From assembly GCF_030265065.1 (NCBI RefSeq), contig NC_080397.1, forward strand, positions 22,016,501-22,080,500: a stretch of 64,000 bases of DNA. The letters run 5' to 3'. Below are positions 38,101 through 46,073 of this stretch, one piece after another. The notes under the pieces are model-generated. The model saw only the letters and a list, made by a program, of their open reading frames with translations. It searched no databases and was not told the origin of the DNA. The first letter of the stretch is position 1, and each line of letters begins with the position of its first letter. A program made the translations under genes and the position numbers. This stretch comes from Corythoichthys intestinalis (taxonomy: Eukaryota; Chordata; Actinopteri; Syngnathiformes; Syngnathidae).

Positions 38101-41100
38101 TTACTCTCTAAGTAATTGTTGCCGAAAGTTTACCATCACACAATGTCAGACAATCTGTCATTATTTAGATGTTGGAATTTATTACTTGTTCACATTTCAT
38201 GTTGAAAAAAAGAGCAACTGATTATATTTTTGCCCAGTAATATTTTCTCTTGTTTATACTTTGAAATTTTACATAAATCTTTTAATAGAATTATCGGCTT
38301 GACATTATCGGTTATCGGTTGGGATGAGGAGGAAATGATCGGTTGAAAAATCTATTATCGTGCATCACTAGCTTTAAGTGTTAAAACAGGTGGTTGTCGC
38401 CCACGAATAATAGCACCCCACCCCCCATCGGACGATACACTAAGGGGGTCCCGTTTATGCTCATCGCACCCGGGCCCTGTTCACATTTGTTTTGCAAATG
38501 TGTAGCTTCTCGTAGCAGGAGAAGTGCGCACTACCAAGCTTTTTGCTTGTGCCAAAACAACTACCAGTTTCAGTAATCTTATTACAGTGAATTAAAAATT
38601 AAATATTTTAGACCAAAACCCCATTTTTTTGTCATATTTTGCCCGAAAATGTTCTGTCACCAAATTTCCGGTGCATCTATAATTCATGTCATTCATGTAA
38701 TTCTTATTTATAAACAATACCAATAATGAGAATGAGTTATTATTCATTCATTATCCATCTTTTGTCTATGGCAGTTTTAAAATTGTTTAGCCATTGTACT
38801 TTATTGTCTAGAATAATTGGTTACTTAAGTGTTAATCAAAAATGTATATCATTTAAATTGAGATGAATTAAGATAAACAAGTTTACATCCATCTTCTTTT
38901 TGTAACTTTGTTCTTTTAACCTCAATTCTGAATACCAGACTCATTTCTCTGTTTTAACATAGTCATCTTCTTAAGTACCAAACGTTTGCACACCCCTGGT
39001 GTAAACTCAACTGATAAGTGCTACGTGAAGCCAGTGAGCTCAACTCACATTCAGCAATTTGACCTTGGTGTTTTGAAGAAGGCCTGCATGAGAGCATGAC
39101 CAGATAGCAGGGAGGCTTTTTGGCAATGGTGGCCTCCTCGCGCATAGGAAGGATATCGGCGCACAAAACCGCCTCTCTAACAATGGCCTCCCGCCTCCCC
39201 GGAGAACGAGGCCCGTAAATAGATTTCATCTCGCTTTCTCTGCTGCTCAGAGTGGGGGGGGGGGCTTCCTGTTTTCTCACGGTCCTCTCGGACAGTCTCG
39301 AGTCCCTCTCTCCTCCTGAAGGAAAGGACCACCCTAATAAAAAAGAATGGAAAGGAAGGACAACGGAGGAGTTGCCCTTCCCTGTTCTGTTGCTTCCTCT
39401 GGCTCGGTCCCTCTGTTTTTCTTCTGTTTGTGTGTGTGTCTGCGTGTGCTGATGAGCGAGAGAAGACAGAGGAAACGAGGAAATCAAGGATGGCGGGGTG
39501 TTGCATTTGGGGTATCAGAGGGGAAATGCCTGCACATTCATTCACGATTACGTGCAGTCATTCAAAAGAGATTTGACAGAGCAAAATGTCATAATGTAAT
39601 GCTTTGTATATGGACAGTTCCTTAGGTACACCTACAATATGTGACAATATTAGAACCAAAACAAGAAACAATATGTTTATTATTAGGACACTGTCTTTGC
39701 ACAGCCTGGCCTCAACATGTCCCGAAAATCATCAATTAATTGTATCCATTTTAGGGGTCCCAGAAAATGTCACCTGAAAATTTACTTGATCGCTATGTAA
39801 AGGTTTCGGTGTCATCTTTGACAGCACACTTTCACACTAAAACCACATACAGTGGGGCAAATAAGTATTTAGTCAACCACCAATTGTGCAAGTTCTCCTA
39901 CTTGAGAATATTTGAGAGGACTGTAATTGTCAACATGGGTAAACATCAAACATGAGAGACCAAATGTGGAAGAAAAAAAACTGAAAATCACATTGTTTGA
40001 TTTTTAAAGATTTTATTAGCAAATCATGGTGGAAAATAAGTATTTGGTCACCTACAAACAAGCAAGATTTCTGGCTGTCAAAGAGGTCTAACTTCTTCTA
40101 ACGAGGTCTAACGAGGCTCCACTCGTTACCAGTATTAATGGCACCTGTTTTAACTCATTATCGGTATAAAAGACACCTGTCCACAAGCTCAGTCAGTCAC
40201 TCTCCAAACTCCACTGTGGCCAAGACCAAAGAGCTGTCGAAAGACATCAGAGACAAAATTGTAGACCTGTGCCAGAATGGGAAGACTGAATCTGCAATAG
40301 GTAAACGATTGGTGTAAAGAAATCAACTGTGGGAGCAATTATTAGAAAATGGAAGAGATACAAGACCACTGATAATCTCCCTCGATCTAGGGGCTCCATG
40401 CAAGATCTCACCTCGTGGCGTCAAAATGATAACAAGAACGGTGAGCAAAAATCCCAGAACCACACGGGGGGGACCTAGTGAATGACCTGCAGAGAGCTGG
40501 GACCACAGTAACAAAGGCTACTATCAGTAAAACAATGCGCCGCCAGGGACTTAAATCCTGCACTGCCAGACGTGTCCTCCTGCTGAAGAAAGTACACGTC
40601 CAGGCCTGTTTGTGGTTCGCTAGAGATCATTTGGAATAGAACTTTTTGGTAGAAACACAGGTTCTCATGTTTGGAGGAGAAAGATTGCATCCGAAGAACA
40701 CCATACCCACTGTGAAGCATGAGGGTGGAAACATCATGCTTTGGGGCTGTTTTTCTGCCAAGGGACCAGGACGACTGATCTGTGTAAAGGAAAGAATGAA
40801 TGGGGCCATGTATCAAGAGATTTTGAGTGAAAATCTCCTTCCATCAGCAAGGGCATTGAAGATGAGACGTGGCTGGGTCTTTCAGAATGACAATGATCCC
40901 AAACACACAGCCAGGGCATCAAAGGAGTGGCTTCGTAAGAAGCGTTTCAAGGTCCTGGAGTGGCCTAGCCAGTCTCCAGATCTCAACCCCATACAAAATA
41001 AGTGGAGGGAGTTGAAAGTCCGTGTTGCCCAACGACAGCCCCAAAACATCATTGCTCTAGAGGAGATCTGCATGGAGGAATGGGCCAAAATACCAGCAAC

Positions 41101-44100
41101 AGTGTGTGAAAAGCTTGTCAAGAGTTGCAGAAAACATTTGGCCTCCGTTATTGCCAACAAAGGGTACATAACAAAGTACTGAGATTAGGAAAGTCTCTGT
41201 GTCAACTCAGAACAATGGAATGAAAATTGAAAAATACCTCCTGTGGGTGCTAATACGACAAGATCACTGATTTTCTCATTATGCTGTCAATACAAAAGGG
41301 ATTCAGCCTCAGACAGATCATTCAATCATAATGCAGAGATGCAGAGCGTCTGGGTCAGCCGAGCCCCGCCTACTGCCCATCGAGCCTCGGAGACGCACAG
41401 CTTCCGATGGGCAGGATAAACCCAGGCTTTAGCCAATGACTCATTTCGTTTCGCTGTAGTGGAACAATGTACTCTCAATTCTGGAGATGTGCAGCATTCA
41501 CACAGTTTAAAGGACTGTGAAGCTGCGCGAAGGAATGAAAAGCATTGGTTATCATCGTAACCAGTGAAAAGAAGCTAATTCTGAACAAAGGTCGAGTGCG
41601 TTGTTGCGCATATTTGGTCAATGACATATACACACAACAGTATACATTCGAACACTTATTTTTGACATTCTGGGGGAAGCTGAACTTGCCTTGCAGTCTT
41701 AGAGCAATCGCCACTGCTCACATACCTCACAGTACATATATTTATACAACCGAAATAAGAGAAAATGTCCAGTGACAGCAAAACTGTTAAAGAGTAAACA
41801 AAAAATTACAACCAAGATAGCTTAATTATCACATTGGATTTTATACAATTGTATTTATGTAAAACAAAATACAGAAATTCAAGGTTCCTATATGGTTTCA
41901 ACATATTAGGTTTTTACACCTGAGCTAATAGAGAGGCACTATTAAGAGTTCATTGTTTCATCTAGTGTTAAAGCTGATAAGTGGAAAACAATTTAGGCTG
42001 AATTTAAGCTTCTAGTTAAATATATTTTCATAATTTGCTGCATGCCAATAAAACCTAGGCAGAAGTTTGCTTATGGCCTGCGGGCCGTAGTTTGGACAAC
42101 ACTGGTTTGGATTCATCTGACTGATTATAAAACATCACCTCGATCCTCAGCTTAAAAAAACAAACAAGAAACAAAAAGTTTGCTTTGAATAATACGTTAT
42201 TCATTTTGCATGCGTGTTAGAGAGAGTAAAACCATATCACCCCTTTTCAGAAAAATTGGAAGTCCACTTTATCGCTTTACTTGGTACTAAGCCAAAATGT
42301 TACTGAAATATGTTAGCGGTTGCTGTATCTTCTTCATGATCCCTTTTTCCGCATCCTGTCAGACAGTTTGATTGACACAAAATGAAGACACGCGCAATAA
42401 AGAATGAACGCATGAATAATTGAAATTGTTTCTTCGGTCTACCTTTCAGCTCTGTGGCAAAGAGTTCAACAGGATGCACAACCTCATGGGCCACATGCAC
42501 CTCCACTCAGACAGTAAACCCTTCAAGTGCCTCTACTGTTCCAGCAAGTTCACACTGAAGGGAAACCTCACCAGACACATGAAGGTGAAGCACGGCATCT
42601 TGGACAGAGGACTGGATGAAAGATGTAAGCACCAATGCGCTTAGTAGAGCGAGATTCTGTGCATTTAAATTTAACTTGCTGGCTGCCATTGACAGGGATC
42701 GGTGTCCTATTCAAAATGGACTGGCTCTGCATTCCCCTCAATGGCTGTGAATGAGCTATCTTAAAAAAAAAAGAAAAGTTTTTGAGGCATTATTTTAAAT
42801 AAGACAAATCATGTCGCGCTCTTGTGCCATTGTCAATAAATGTTTTGGTTACTATTACAACACTGGGTGGAATAAAAGCAAGCCTTCATGGAGTTGGTAA
42901 ATTATGGACACACACACACACACACACACAAAAATATTGATTTTTTGTTGTTGTTGTGTTGCTTGAAACTCGAGGAATTAAATTTTCTAATGTCAAATAG
43001 TGGAGAAGAATGTAAAAATAAACCAGTATTTCCAGGAAATGTCTGCACCCATGCTGGAATACATGTTTATCAATGCTTATACTATTTTAACCAATCAAAT
43101 ATGAATATTGATGACATCACAATCACCCATTGTACCATGTTCAAGTCTGTCAGCTTTACAGTGTATCACAATAGTGAGTACACTCCTCGCTGTTCTGCAA
43201 ATATTTACAGTGGGGCAAATAAGTATTTAGTCAACCACTAATTGTGCAAGTTCTCCCACTTGAAAATATTAGAGAGGCCTGTAATTGTCAACATGGGTAA
43301 ACCTCAACCATGAGAGACAGAATGTGGGGAAAAAAAAAAAAAAACAGAACATCACATTGTTTGATTTTTAAAGAATTTATTTGCAAATCATTGTGGAAAA
43401 TAAGTATTTGGTCTATACCAAAAGTTCATCTCAATACTTTGTTATGTACCCTTTGTTGGCAATAACGGAGGCCAAACGTTTTCTGTAACTCTTCACAAGC
43501 TTTTCACACACTGTTGCTGGTATTATGGCCCATTACTCCATGCAGATCTCCTCTAGAGCAGTGATGTTTTGGGGCTGTCGTTGGGCAACACGGACTTTCA
43601 ACTCCGTCCTCACCCCGTGGCGTCAAAATGATAACAAGAACGGGGAGCAAAAATCCCAGAACCACACGGGGGGACCTAGTGAATGACCTACAGAGAGCTG
43701 GGACCACAGTAACAAAGGCTACTTATCAGTAACACAATGCGCCACCAGGGACTCAAATCCTGCACTACCAGACGTGTCCCCCTGCTGAAGAAAGTACACG
43801 TCCAGGCCCGTCTGCGGTTCACTAGAGAGCATTTGCATGACCCAGAAGAGGACTGGGAGAATGTGTTATGGTCAGATGAAACCAAAATAAAACTTTTTGG
43901 TAGAAACACAGGTTCTCTTGTTTGGAGGAAAACGAATACTAAAATGCACCATACCCACTGTGAAGCATGGGGGTGGAAACATCATGCTTTGGGGCTGTTT
44001 TTCTGCAAAGGGACCAACACGACTGATCTGTGTAAAGGAAAGAATGAATGGTGCCATTATCGAGAGATTTTGAGTGAAAATCTCTTTCCATCAGCAAGGG

Positions 44101-45970
44101 CATTGAAGATGAGACGTGGATGGGTCTTTCAGCATGACAATGATCCCAAACACACAGCCAGGGTAACAAAGGAGTGGCTTCGTAAGAAGCATTTCAAGGT
44201 CCTGGAGTGGCCTAGCCAGTCTCCAGATCTCAACCCCATAGAAAATCTGCAGAGGGAGTTGAAAGTCCGTGTTGCCCAACGACAGCCCCAAAACATCACT
44301 GCTCTAGAGGAGATCTGCATGGAGGAATGGGCCAAAATACCAGCAACAGTGTGTGAAAAGCTTGTGAAGAGTTACAGAAAACGTTTGGCCTCCGTTATTG
44401 CCGACAAAGGGTGTATAACAAAGTATTGAGATTAACTTTTGGTATTGACCAAATACTTATTTTTCACCGTGATTTGCAAATAAATTCTTTAAAAATCAAA
44501 CAATGTGATTTTCTGTTTTTTTCCCACATTCTGTCTCTCATGGTTGAGGTTTAACTATGTTGACGTTTACAGGCCTCTCTAATATTTTCAAGTGGGAAGC
44601 TAGCACAATTAGTGGTTGACTAAATACTTATTTGCCTCACTGTAAGTATATCTTTTCATGGGACAACACTGACAAAATGACATTTTGACACAATGAAAAG
44701 TAGTCTGTATGCAGCTTATATAATAGTTAATTTAAATTTTCCCACAAAATAACTCAAAATATAGCCATTAATATCAAACACCCTTGCAACAAAAGGGAGT
44801 ACACCCCTTAGAAACTACGTGCATCCCTAAATGTCCAAATTGAGTGCTGCTTGTCATTTTCCCTCCAAAATGTCATGTGACTCGTTACAGGAGTGCTGTC
44901 AGCATTGCTGCAGAGATTGAAGAGGTGGGGGGTCAGCCTGTTTGTGCTCAGCCGCACTCTACATCAAATTGGTGTGCATGGCTGTCACCCCAGGAGGAAG
45001 CCTCTTCTGAAGACGGTACACAAGAAAGCCCACAAACAGTTTGCTGAAGACATGTCAACAAAGCACATGGATTACTGGAATCATGTCATATGGTCTGATG
45101 AGACGGACGGGCTTTCCTGTGTCTATTATATACGCTGCACACAGACTACTTTTCATTGTGTCAAGGTGTCATTTTGTCAGTATTGTCCCATGAAAAGATA
45201 TACTTACGTAAATATCTACAGAAATGTGAGGGGTGTACTCACTTTTGTGATACACTGTATGTACTTGGCTATAACTGACATCACAAAATGGCTGAGCTCA
45301 TAAGCAGTGTCAATTTTTATTGGAAGTCTAAGAAATTTGTGATTGGTATATTTTAGCAACTGTCTTTCACATGGAAATCACTTATGACAGTTGTCGGTTG
45401 AAAAAAAGTTTGAGATACAGCACCCCAGAGAATCAACTCAAGCAATTAAGAAGTAAATGATCATAAAATACCTCCTGTAAAAAGTCATTTCAATGATTTA
45501 ATTTTGTCATTTTAGTATTTCATCAGCGGGGACGCTTCTGCCTCTCCTCTCCGATGAGCATTCTGGGGCGTTTCAACCAAAAAGAGCCGTTTGATCTTTC
45601 TCAGAAGCCCTCGGGCCCGTCGGGTCTTCATCTCCCCCAGTCTGACGGCGAAAGTGTTCCCGGTAGTTCTTGCCAGGAGGAGGATGAGGACAGTTTGTAC
45701 AGACAAAGTCAGTACAGCCCTGACGAATATCAACAGGAGTCAAGAGGGCGAATGACTCCGGCTACAGACGGACACTTGAATGCATCATGGGGACGGCTTG
45801 AGTCACGCGCTTGTTATGAGGAGGCTGAGAGAAGTCACAGAGAGTTGGAGGACGGTGCTGCTGAGTCTGAGCAGGATGAGGAGCTTGACATTGTATCAAA
45901 CAGCTTAAAGACAGATAATGTCAGAGAACCAACTGAGCCAAAAGACGAAGGAGAAAAAGAGTATGAGTGA
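22257..45970 (+). CDS. znf366: Zinc finger protein 366 (DC-SCRIPT family corepressor), complete coding region
   Basis: Six coding exons (22257-23191, 29049-29216, 29409-29559, 32587-32778, 42450-42624, 45516-45970) join in phase to 2076 nt, 691 residues (human about 744). The N-terminal third is proline-rich with [13 protein letters not shown] and [10 protein letters not shown], both close to human ZNF366. Residues 227-530 hold eleven C2H2 fingers in the human order, including [34 protein letters not shown] and [25 protein letters not shown] at residues 565-569 (45587-45601) is the PxDLS motif that recruits CtBP. ZNF366 is a nuclear factor that represses steroid-receptor targets through CtBP and histone deacetylases and marks dendritic cells. 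The introns carry most of this window's Tc1 and hAT elements; none touches an exon. The start at 22257 was chosen because it lies 7 bp after a clear acceptor (tttctgtag); the upstream in-frame ATG at 22224 is intronic. Confidence 0.96.
23434..24414. mobile_element. Non-autonomous hAT element in znf366 intron 1
   Basis: The ends CAGTGGTTCTGAACCTTG and (inverted) CAGTGGTTCTTAACCTGGG are flanked by a perfect 8-bp target duplication CTCTAGTT (23426-23433, 24415-24422). It has Charlie-like hAT termini and no transposase. Motifs GGTACCGAACCCC and CACCGAACCCC near the two ends are also inverted. Confidence 0.9.
24625..24790 (+). mobile_element. tRNA-derived SINE fragment
   Basis: The head GTGGCTCAGCGGTAGAG is a polymerase III A box. 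About 45 bp on, GTGGGTTTGGTTC is a worn B box. A tail ending AAAAGCACTGTA resembles the LINE-derived tails of fish SINEs. No target duplication was identified. Confidence 0.6.
25058..25150 (+). repeat. Dispersed repeat unit, copy 2 (diverged)
   Basis: Starts TTAACTCACTGGCTGCCATT and ends near CAGTGGGAGG. Confidence 0.55.
25304..25375 (+). repeat. Dispersed repeat unit, copy 3 (best preserved)
   Basis: AACTCATTGGCTGCCATTGA, then GACGTCCAATCCATTTTGAC, then TGGGAGGGTTGCGAATGA. It serves as the reference for the other copies. Confidence 0.7.
25949..26953. mobile_element. hAT-type non-autonomous element with ATCGG-rich ends
   Basis: The left end TAGGGTTGTTCCGATCATG and the inverted right end TAAAGATGTCCCGATCGAT form inverted repeats flanked by ATTACAAA (25941-25948) and ATTATAAT (26954-26961), 6 of 8 equal. 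The part around 26690-26765 ends GATAGCCCTA, which looks like one end of another hAT family lodged inside. Confidence 0.65.
27090..28698 (-). mobile_element. Tc1/mariner element, near-complete copy in znf366 intron 1
   Basis: The 1609-bp element starts CAGTGCCTTGCAAAAGTATT and ends in its exact inverse; TA flanks both ends (27088-27089, 28699-28700). The inverted arms are about 200 bp and include an internal repeat of the terminal motif (TATTCGGCCCC), the IR/DR layout. The transposase is on the minus strand. The same family has a second copy at 50890-52518 in the opposite orientation. Confidence 0.92.
27310..28307 (-). pseudogene. Tc1-family transposase, one frameshift near the C-terminus
   Basis: Open from [20 protein letters not shown] (28307) through the paired-like helix-turn-helix region ([19 protein letters not shown], then VARRKPFLK) and the whole DD34E core. 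The first Asp is in [12 protein letters not shown], the second in [13 protein letters not shown], the Glu in [15 protein letters not shown]. Just after the catalytic Glu a small deletion shifts the frame, so the last ~50 residues continue in another frame ([15 protein letters not shown] to GGATKY, ending 27310). Tc1 transposases have about 340 residues; 310 are open here. It is the best-preserved transposase of the window but lacks the normal C-terminus. The frame ends without a stop in the usual place. Confidence 0.9.
28699..29048 (+). other. End of znf366 intron 1
   Basis: AT-rich intronic sequence with no recognised element. Confidence 0.5.
29049..29216 (+). CDS. znf366: znf366 coding exon 2 (fingers 4-5)
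   Basis: 168 nt between cacccaccag and gtgaga. Encodes (S)[17 protein letters not shown] and [18 protein letters not shown]. Confidence 0.95.
29409..29559 (+). CDS. znf366: znf366 coding exon 3 (fingers 6-7)
   Basis: 151 nt between ttcctgtag and gtaggt. Encodes [17 protein letters not shown] and [17 protein letters not shown]. It follows exon 2 after a short 192-bp intron. Confidence 0.95.
29701..31245 (+). mobile_element. Tc1/mariner element (second family) in znf366 intron 3
   Basis: The ends CAGTGAAGAAAAAAAGTATT and the matching inverse are flanked by TA (29699-29700, 31246-31247). Transposase is on the plus strand: [20 protein letters not shown] (30056) and GAIIRKWKK in the DNA-binding part, and [17 protein letters not shown] with [20 protein letters not shown] at the C-terminus (to 31032). 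Several stops and frame changes in the middle make it inactive. Confidence 0.9.
31450..31945. mobile_element. Non-autonomous DNA transposon (MITE) with ~24-bp inverted ends
   Basis: The left end TACCGTATTTTTTGGACTAT continues AAGTCGCA; the right end read inverted is TACCGTATTTTTCGGACTAC. The motif GCGACTTATACTC occurs at both sides of the interior (31503, 31834). A very common fish MITE; its superfamily is not decided here. Confidence 0.75.
31946..32586 (+). other. End of znf366 intron 3
   Basis: Unique-looking intron sequence. It contains an inverted pair around 32188-32215 (GCAGTTCTCCAAGAACTGC, a perfect hairpin) but no gene. Confidence 0.5.
32587..32778 (+). CDS. znf366: znf366 coding exon 4 (fingers 8-9)
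   Basis: 192 nt, phase 0 on both sides, between tgctaacag and gtgagt. Encodes [20 protein letters not shown] and [19 protein letters not shown]. Confidence 0.95.
32779..33722 (+). other. Start of znf366 intron 4
   Basis: No gene. Around 33375-33465 a 50-bp A-rich stretch (GTCTGCATCGTTTAAAAAAA) is repeated in tandem. Around 33330 (TGGACCAGAGTTC) and 33462 (GAACTCTGGTCC) lie the two inverse ends of what seems to be a short palindrome or the ends of an unnamed transposon. Confidence 0.4.
33723..35067 (-). mobile_element. Chimeric Tc1/mariner element with ~380-bp inverted arms
   Basis: The ends CAGTGGGGCAAAGAACTATT and (inverted) CAGTGCGGCAAATAAGTATT are flanked by TA. The transposase body is on the minus strand (34676-33937: [20 protein letters not shown], then [20 protein letters not shown], then [17 protein letters not shown]). 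The right arm (about 34685-35067) is not the family's 5' end but a second, inverted copy of the 3' end, including the coding sequence for the last ~55 residues ([17 protein letters not shown] on the plus strand). The N-terminal DNA-binding part is missing. Compare 43208-44642. Confidence 0.9.
35068..35985 (+). other. Intronic stretch between Tc1 and hAT insertions
   Basis: No gene recognised. The text around 35520-35720 (CCTCCCAGGAGGAAAG, CCAATCAGTAAG) looks like the interior of an unnamed transposon of which 33470-33722 may be the other part, split by the Tc1 insertion. Confidence 0.35.
35994..38370 (+). mobile_element. hAT element with transposase remnants and a GC-rich insert
   Basis: The ends TAAAAATGCACAATAATATC and (inverted) TAGTGATGCACGATAATAG are flanked by GTTTTAAG and GCTTTAAG (35986-35993, 38371-38378; 7 of 8). 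On the plus strand a BED-type finger start reads [20 protein letters not shown] (36300-36360), followed after the GC-rich part by PDKKIMQFI and [12 protein letters not shown] (to ~36930), motifs of hAT transposases. The catalytic remainder is gone. The copy at 53692-54715 is a shorter version of the same family without the coding part. Confidence 0.85.
36400..36740. other. GC-rich ~340-bp island inside the hAT element
   Basis: A strikingly GC-rich stretch (blocks such as CCCGGTTCCCCGGCGGCGGG) in an otherwise AT-rich element. It separates the BED-finger remnant from the next transposase motif by about twice the expected distance. All frames are open through composition, so the open frames on both strands here are not evidence of coding. 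Origin unknown. Confidence 0.5.
38379..39849 (+). other. Intronic spacer
   Basis: No gene recognised. A C/G-rich part near 39180-39440 gives a chance open frame of 174 codons on the minus strand (39487-38963). It has no recognisable domain. Confidence 0.35.
39850..41190 (+). mobile_element. Tc1/mariner element truncated at its 3' end
   Basis: The normal 5' arm (CAGTGGGGCAAATAAGTATT, preceded by TA, through the inner repeat AAATAAGTATTTGGTC at 40034) is followed by the family's 5' leader. Transposase remnants follow on the plus strand, from [20 protein letters not shown] (about 40218) through several breaks to an open C-terminal half, 40646-41182 ([10 protein letters not shown]-type Asp block, then [17 protein letters not shown], then GYITKY). 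The sequence leaves the family a few bases after the stop; the 3' arm is missing. In this copy the catalytic Glu position reads Gln (PIQNKW instead of PIENLW). Confidence 0.88.
41191..42449 (+). other. End of znf366 intron 4
   Basis: No gene. Around 42068-42105 GGCCTGCGGGCCGTAGTTTG and ACAACACTGG look like one end of a hAT-type repeat. Confidence 0.4.
42450..42624 (+). CDS. znf366: znf366 coding exon 5 (fingers 10-11)
   Basis: 175 nt between cctttcag and gtaagc. Encodes [19 protein letters not shown] and the last finger, [16 protein letters not shown] to MKVKH. The preceding intron is 9.7 kb. Confidence 0.95.
42671..42759 (+). repeat. Dispersed repeat unit, copy 4
   Basis: TTAACTTGCTGGCTGCCATT followed by GTCCTATTCAAAATGGACTG and GTGAATGAGC, just after znf366 coding exon 5. 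Confidence 0.55.
43159..45257 (+). mobile_element. Tc1/mariner element interrupted by another Tc1 element
   Basis: The ends CAGTGTATCACAATAGTGAG and (inverted) CAGTGTATCACAAAAGTGAG are flanked by TA. The plus strand at 44930-45110 codes [13 protein letters not shown], then [20 protein letters not shown] and NHVIWSDET, a Tc1 transposase fragment cut off after the first catalytic Asp. The left arm is split at 43207/44643 by the younger element 43208-44642, which duplicated a TA. The same family as 7171-7910. Confidence 0.88.
43208..44642 (+). mobile_element. Chimeric Tc1/mariner element with ~390-bp inverted arms, nested
   Basis: The ends CAGTGGGGCAAATAAGTATT and (inverted) CAGTGAGGCAAATAAGTATT. 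The right arm (44255-44642) is the normal 3' end. The left arm (43208-43605) is an inverted second copy of that 3' end and replaces the family's 5' end and the first ~60 codons. Transposase is open from 43737 to 44429 (230 codons: [70 protein letters not shown]). One frame slip near 43950 disturbs the middle. It lacks the N-terminal DNA-binding subdomain. Confidence 0.92.
45258..45515 (+). other. End of znf366 intron 5
   Basis: Unique-looking intronic sequence up to the acceptor at 45515. Confidence 0.5.
45516..45970 (+). CDS. znf366: znf366 coding exon 6 (CtBP motif, acidic C-terminus)
   Basis: 455 nt from acceptor cattttag to TGA at 45968-45970. Encodes [19 protein letters not shown], then KEPFDLSQK with the CtBP motif, then [10 protein letters not shown] and an acidic tail ([17 protein letters not shown]). 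Human ZNF366 has the parallel EEPFDLSQK and FQSDGESAQGS. Confidence 0.93.
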
Positions 45971-46067
45971 AAAGAGGATGCAGGATTTCCGTATATCTGA
46001 CAGCTAAAAGATGTGCAGGGGTATTTAACTACACACAAAAAGTTAGGAATATGCAGTTTTCTGGTGA

Positions 46068-46073
46068 AATAAA
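46068..46073 (+). terminator. Polyadenylation signal of znf366
   Basis: AATAAA about 100 bp after the stop codon. A second AATAAA at 46492-46497 could give a longer 3' end. Confidence 0.45.

Noticed and set aside
38963-39487. 174-codon minus-strand frame in znf366 intron 4
   Set aside because: Low-complexity Ser/Arg/Glu-rich text from a purine/pyrimidine-skewed stretch, no domain, no splice context.
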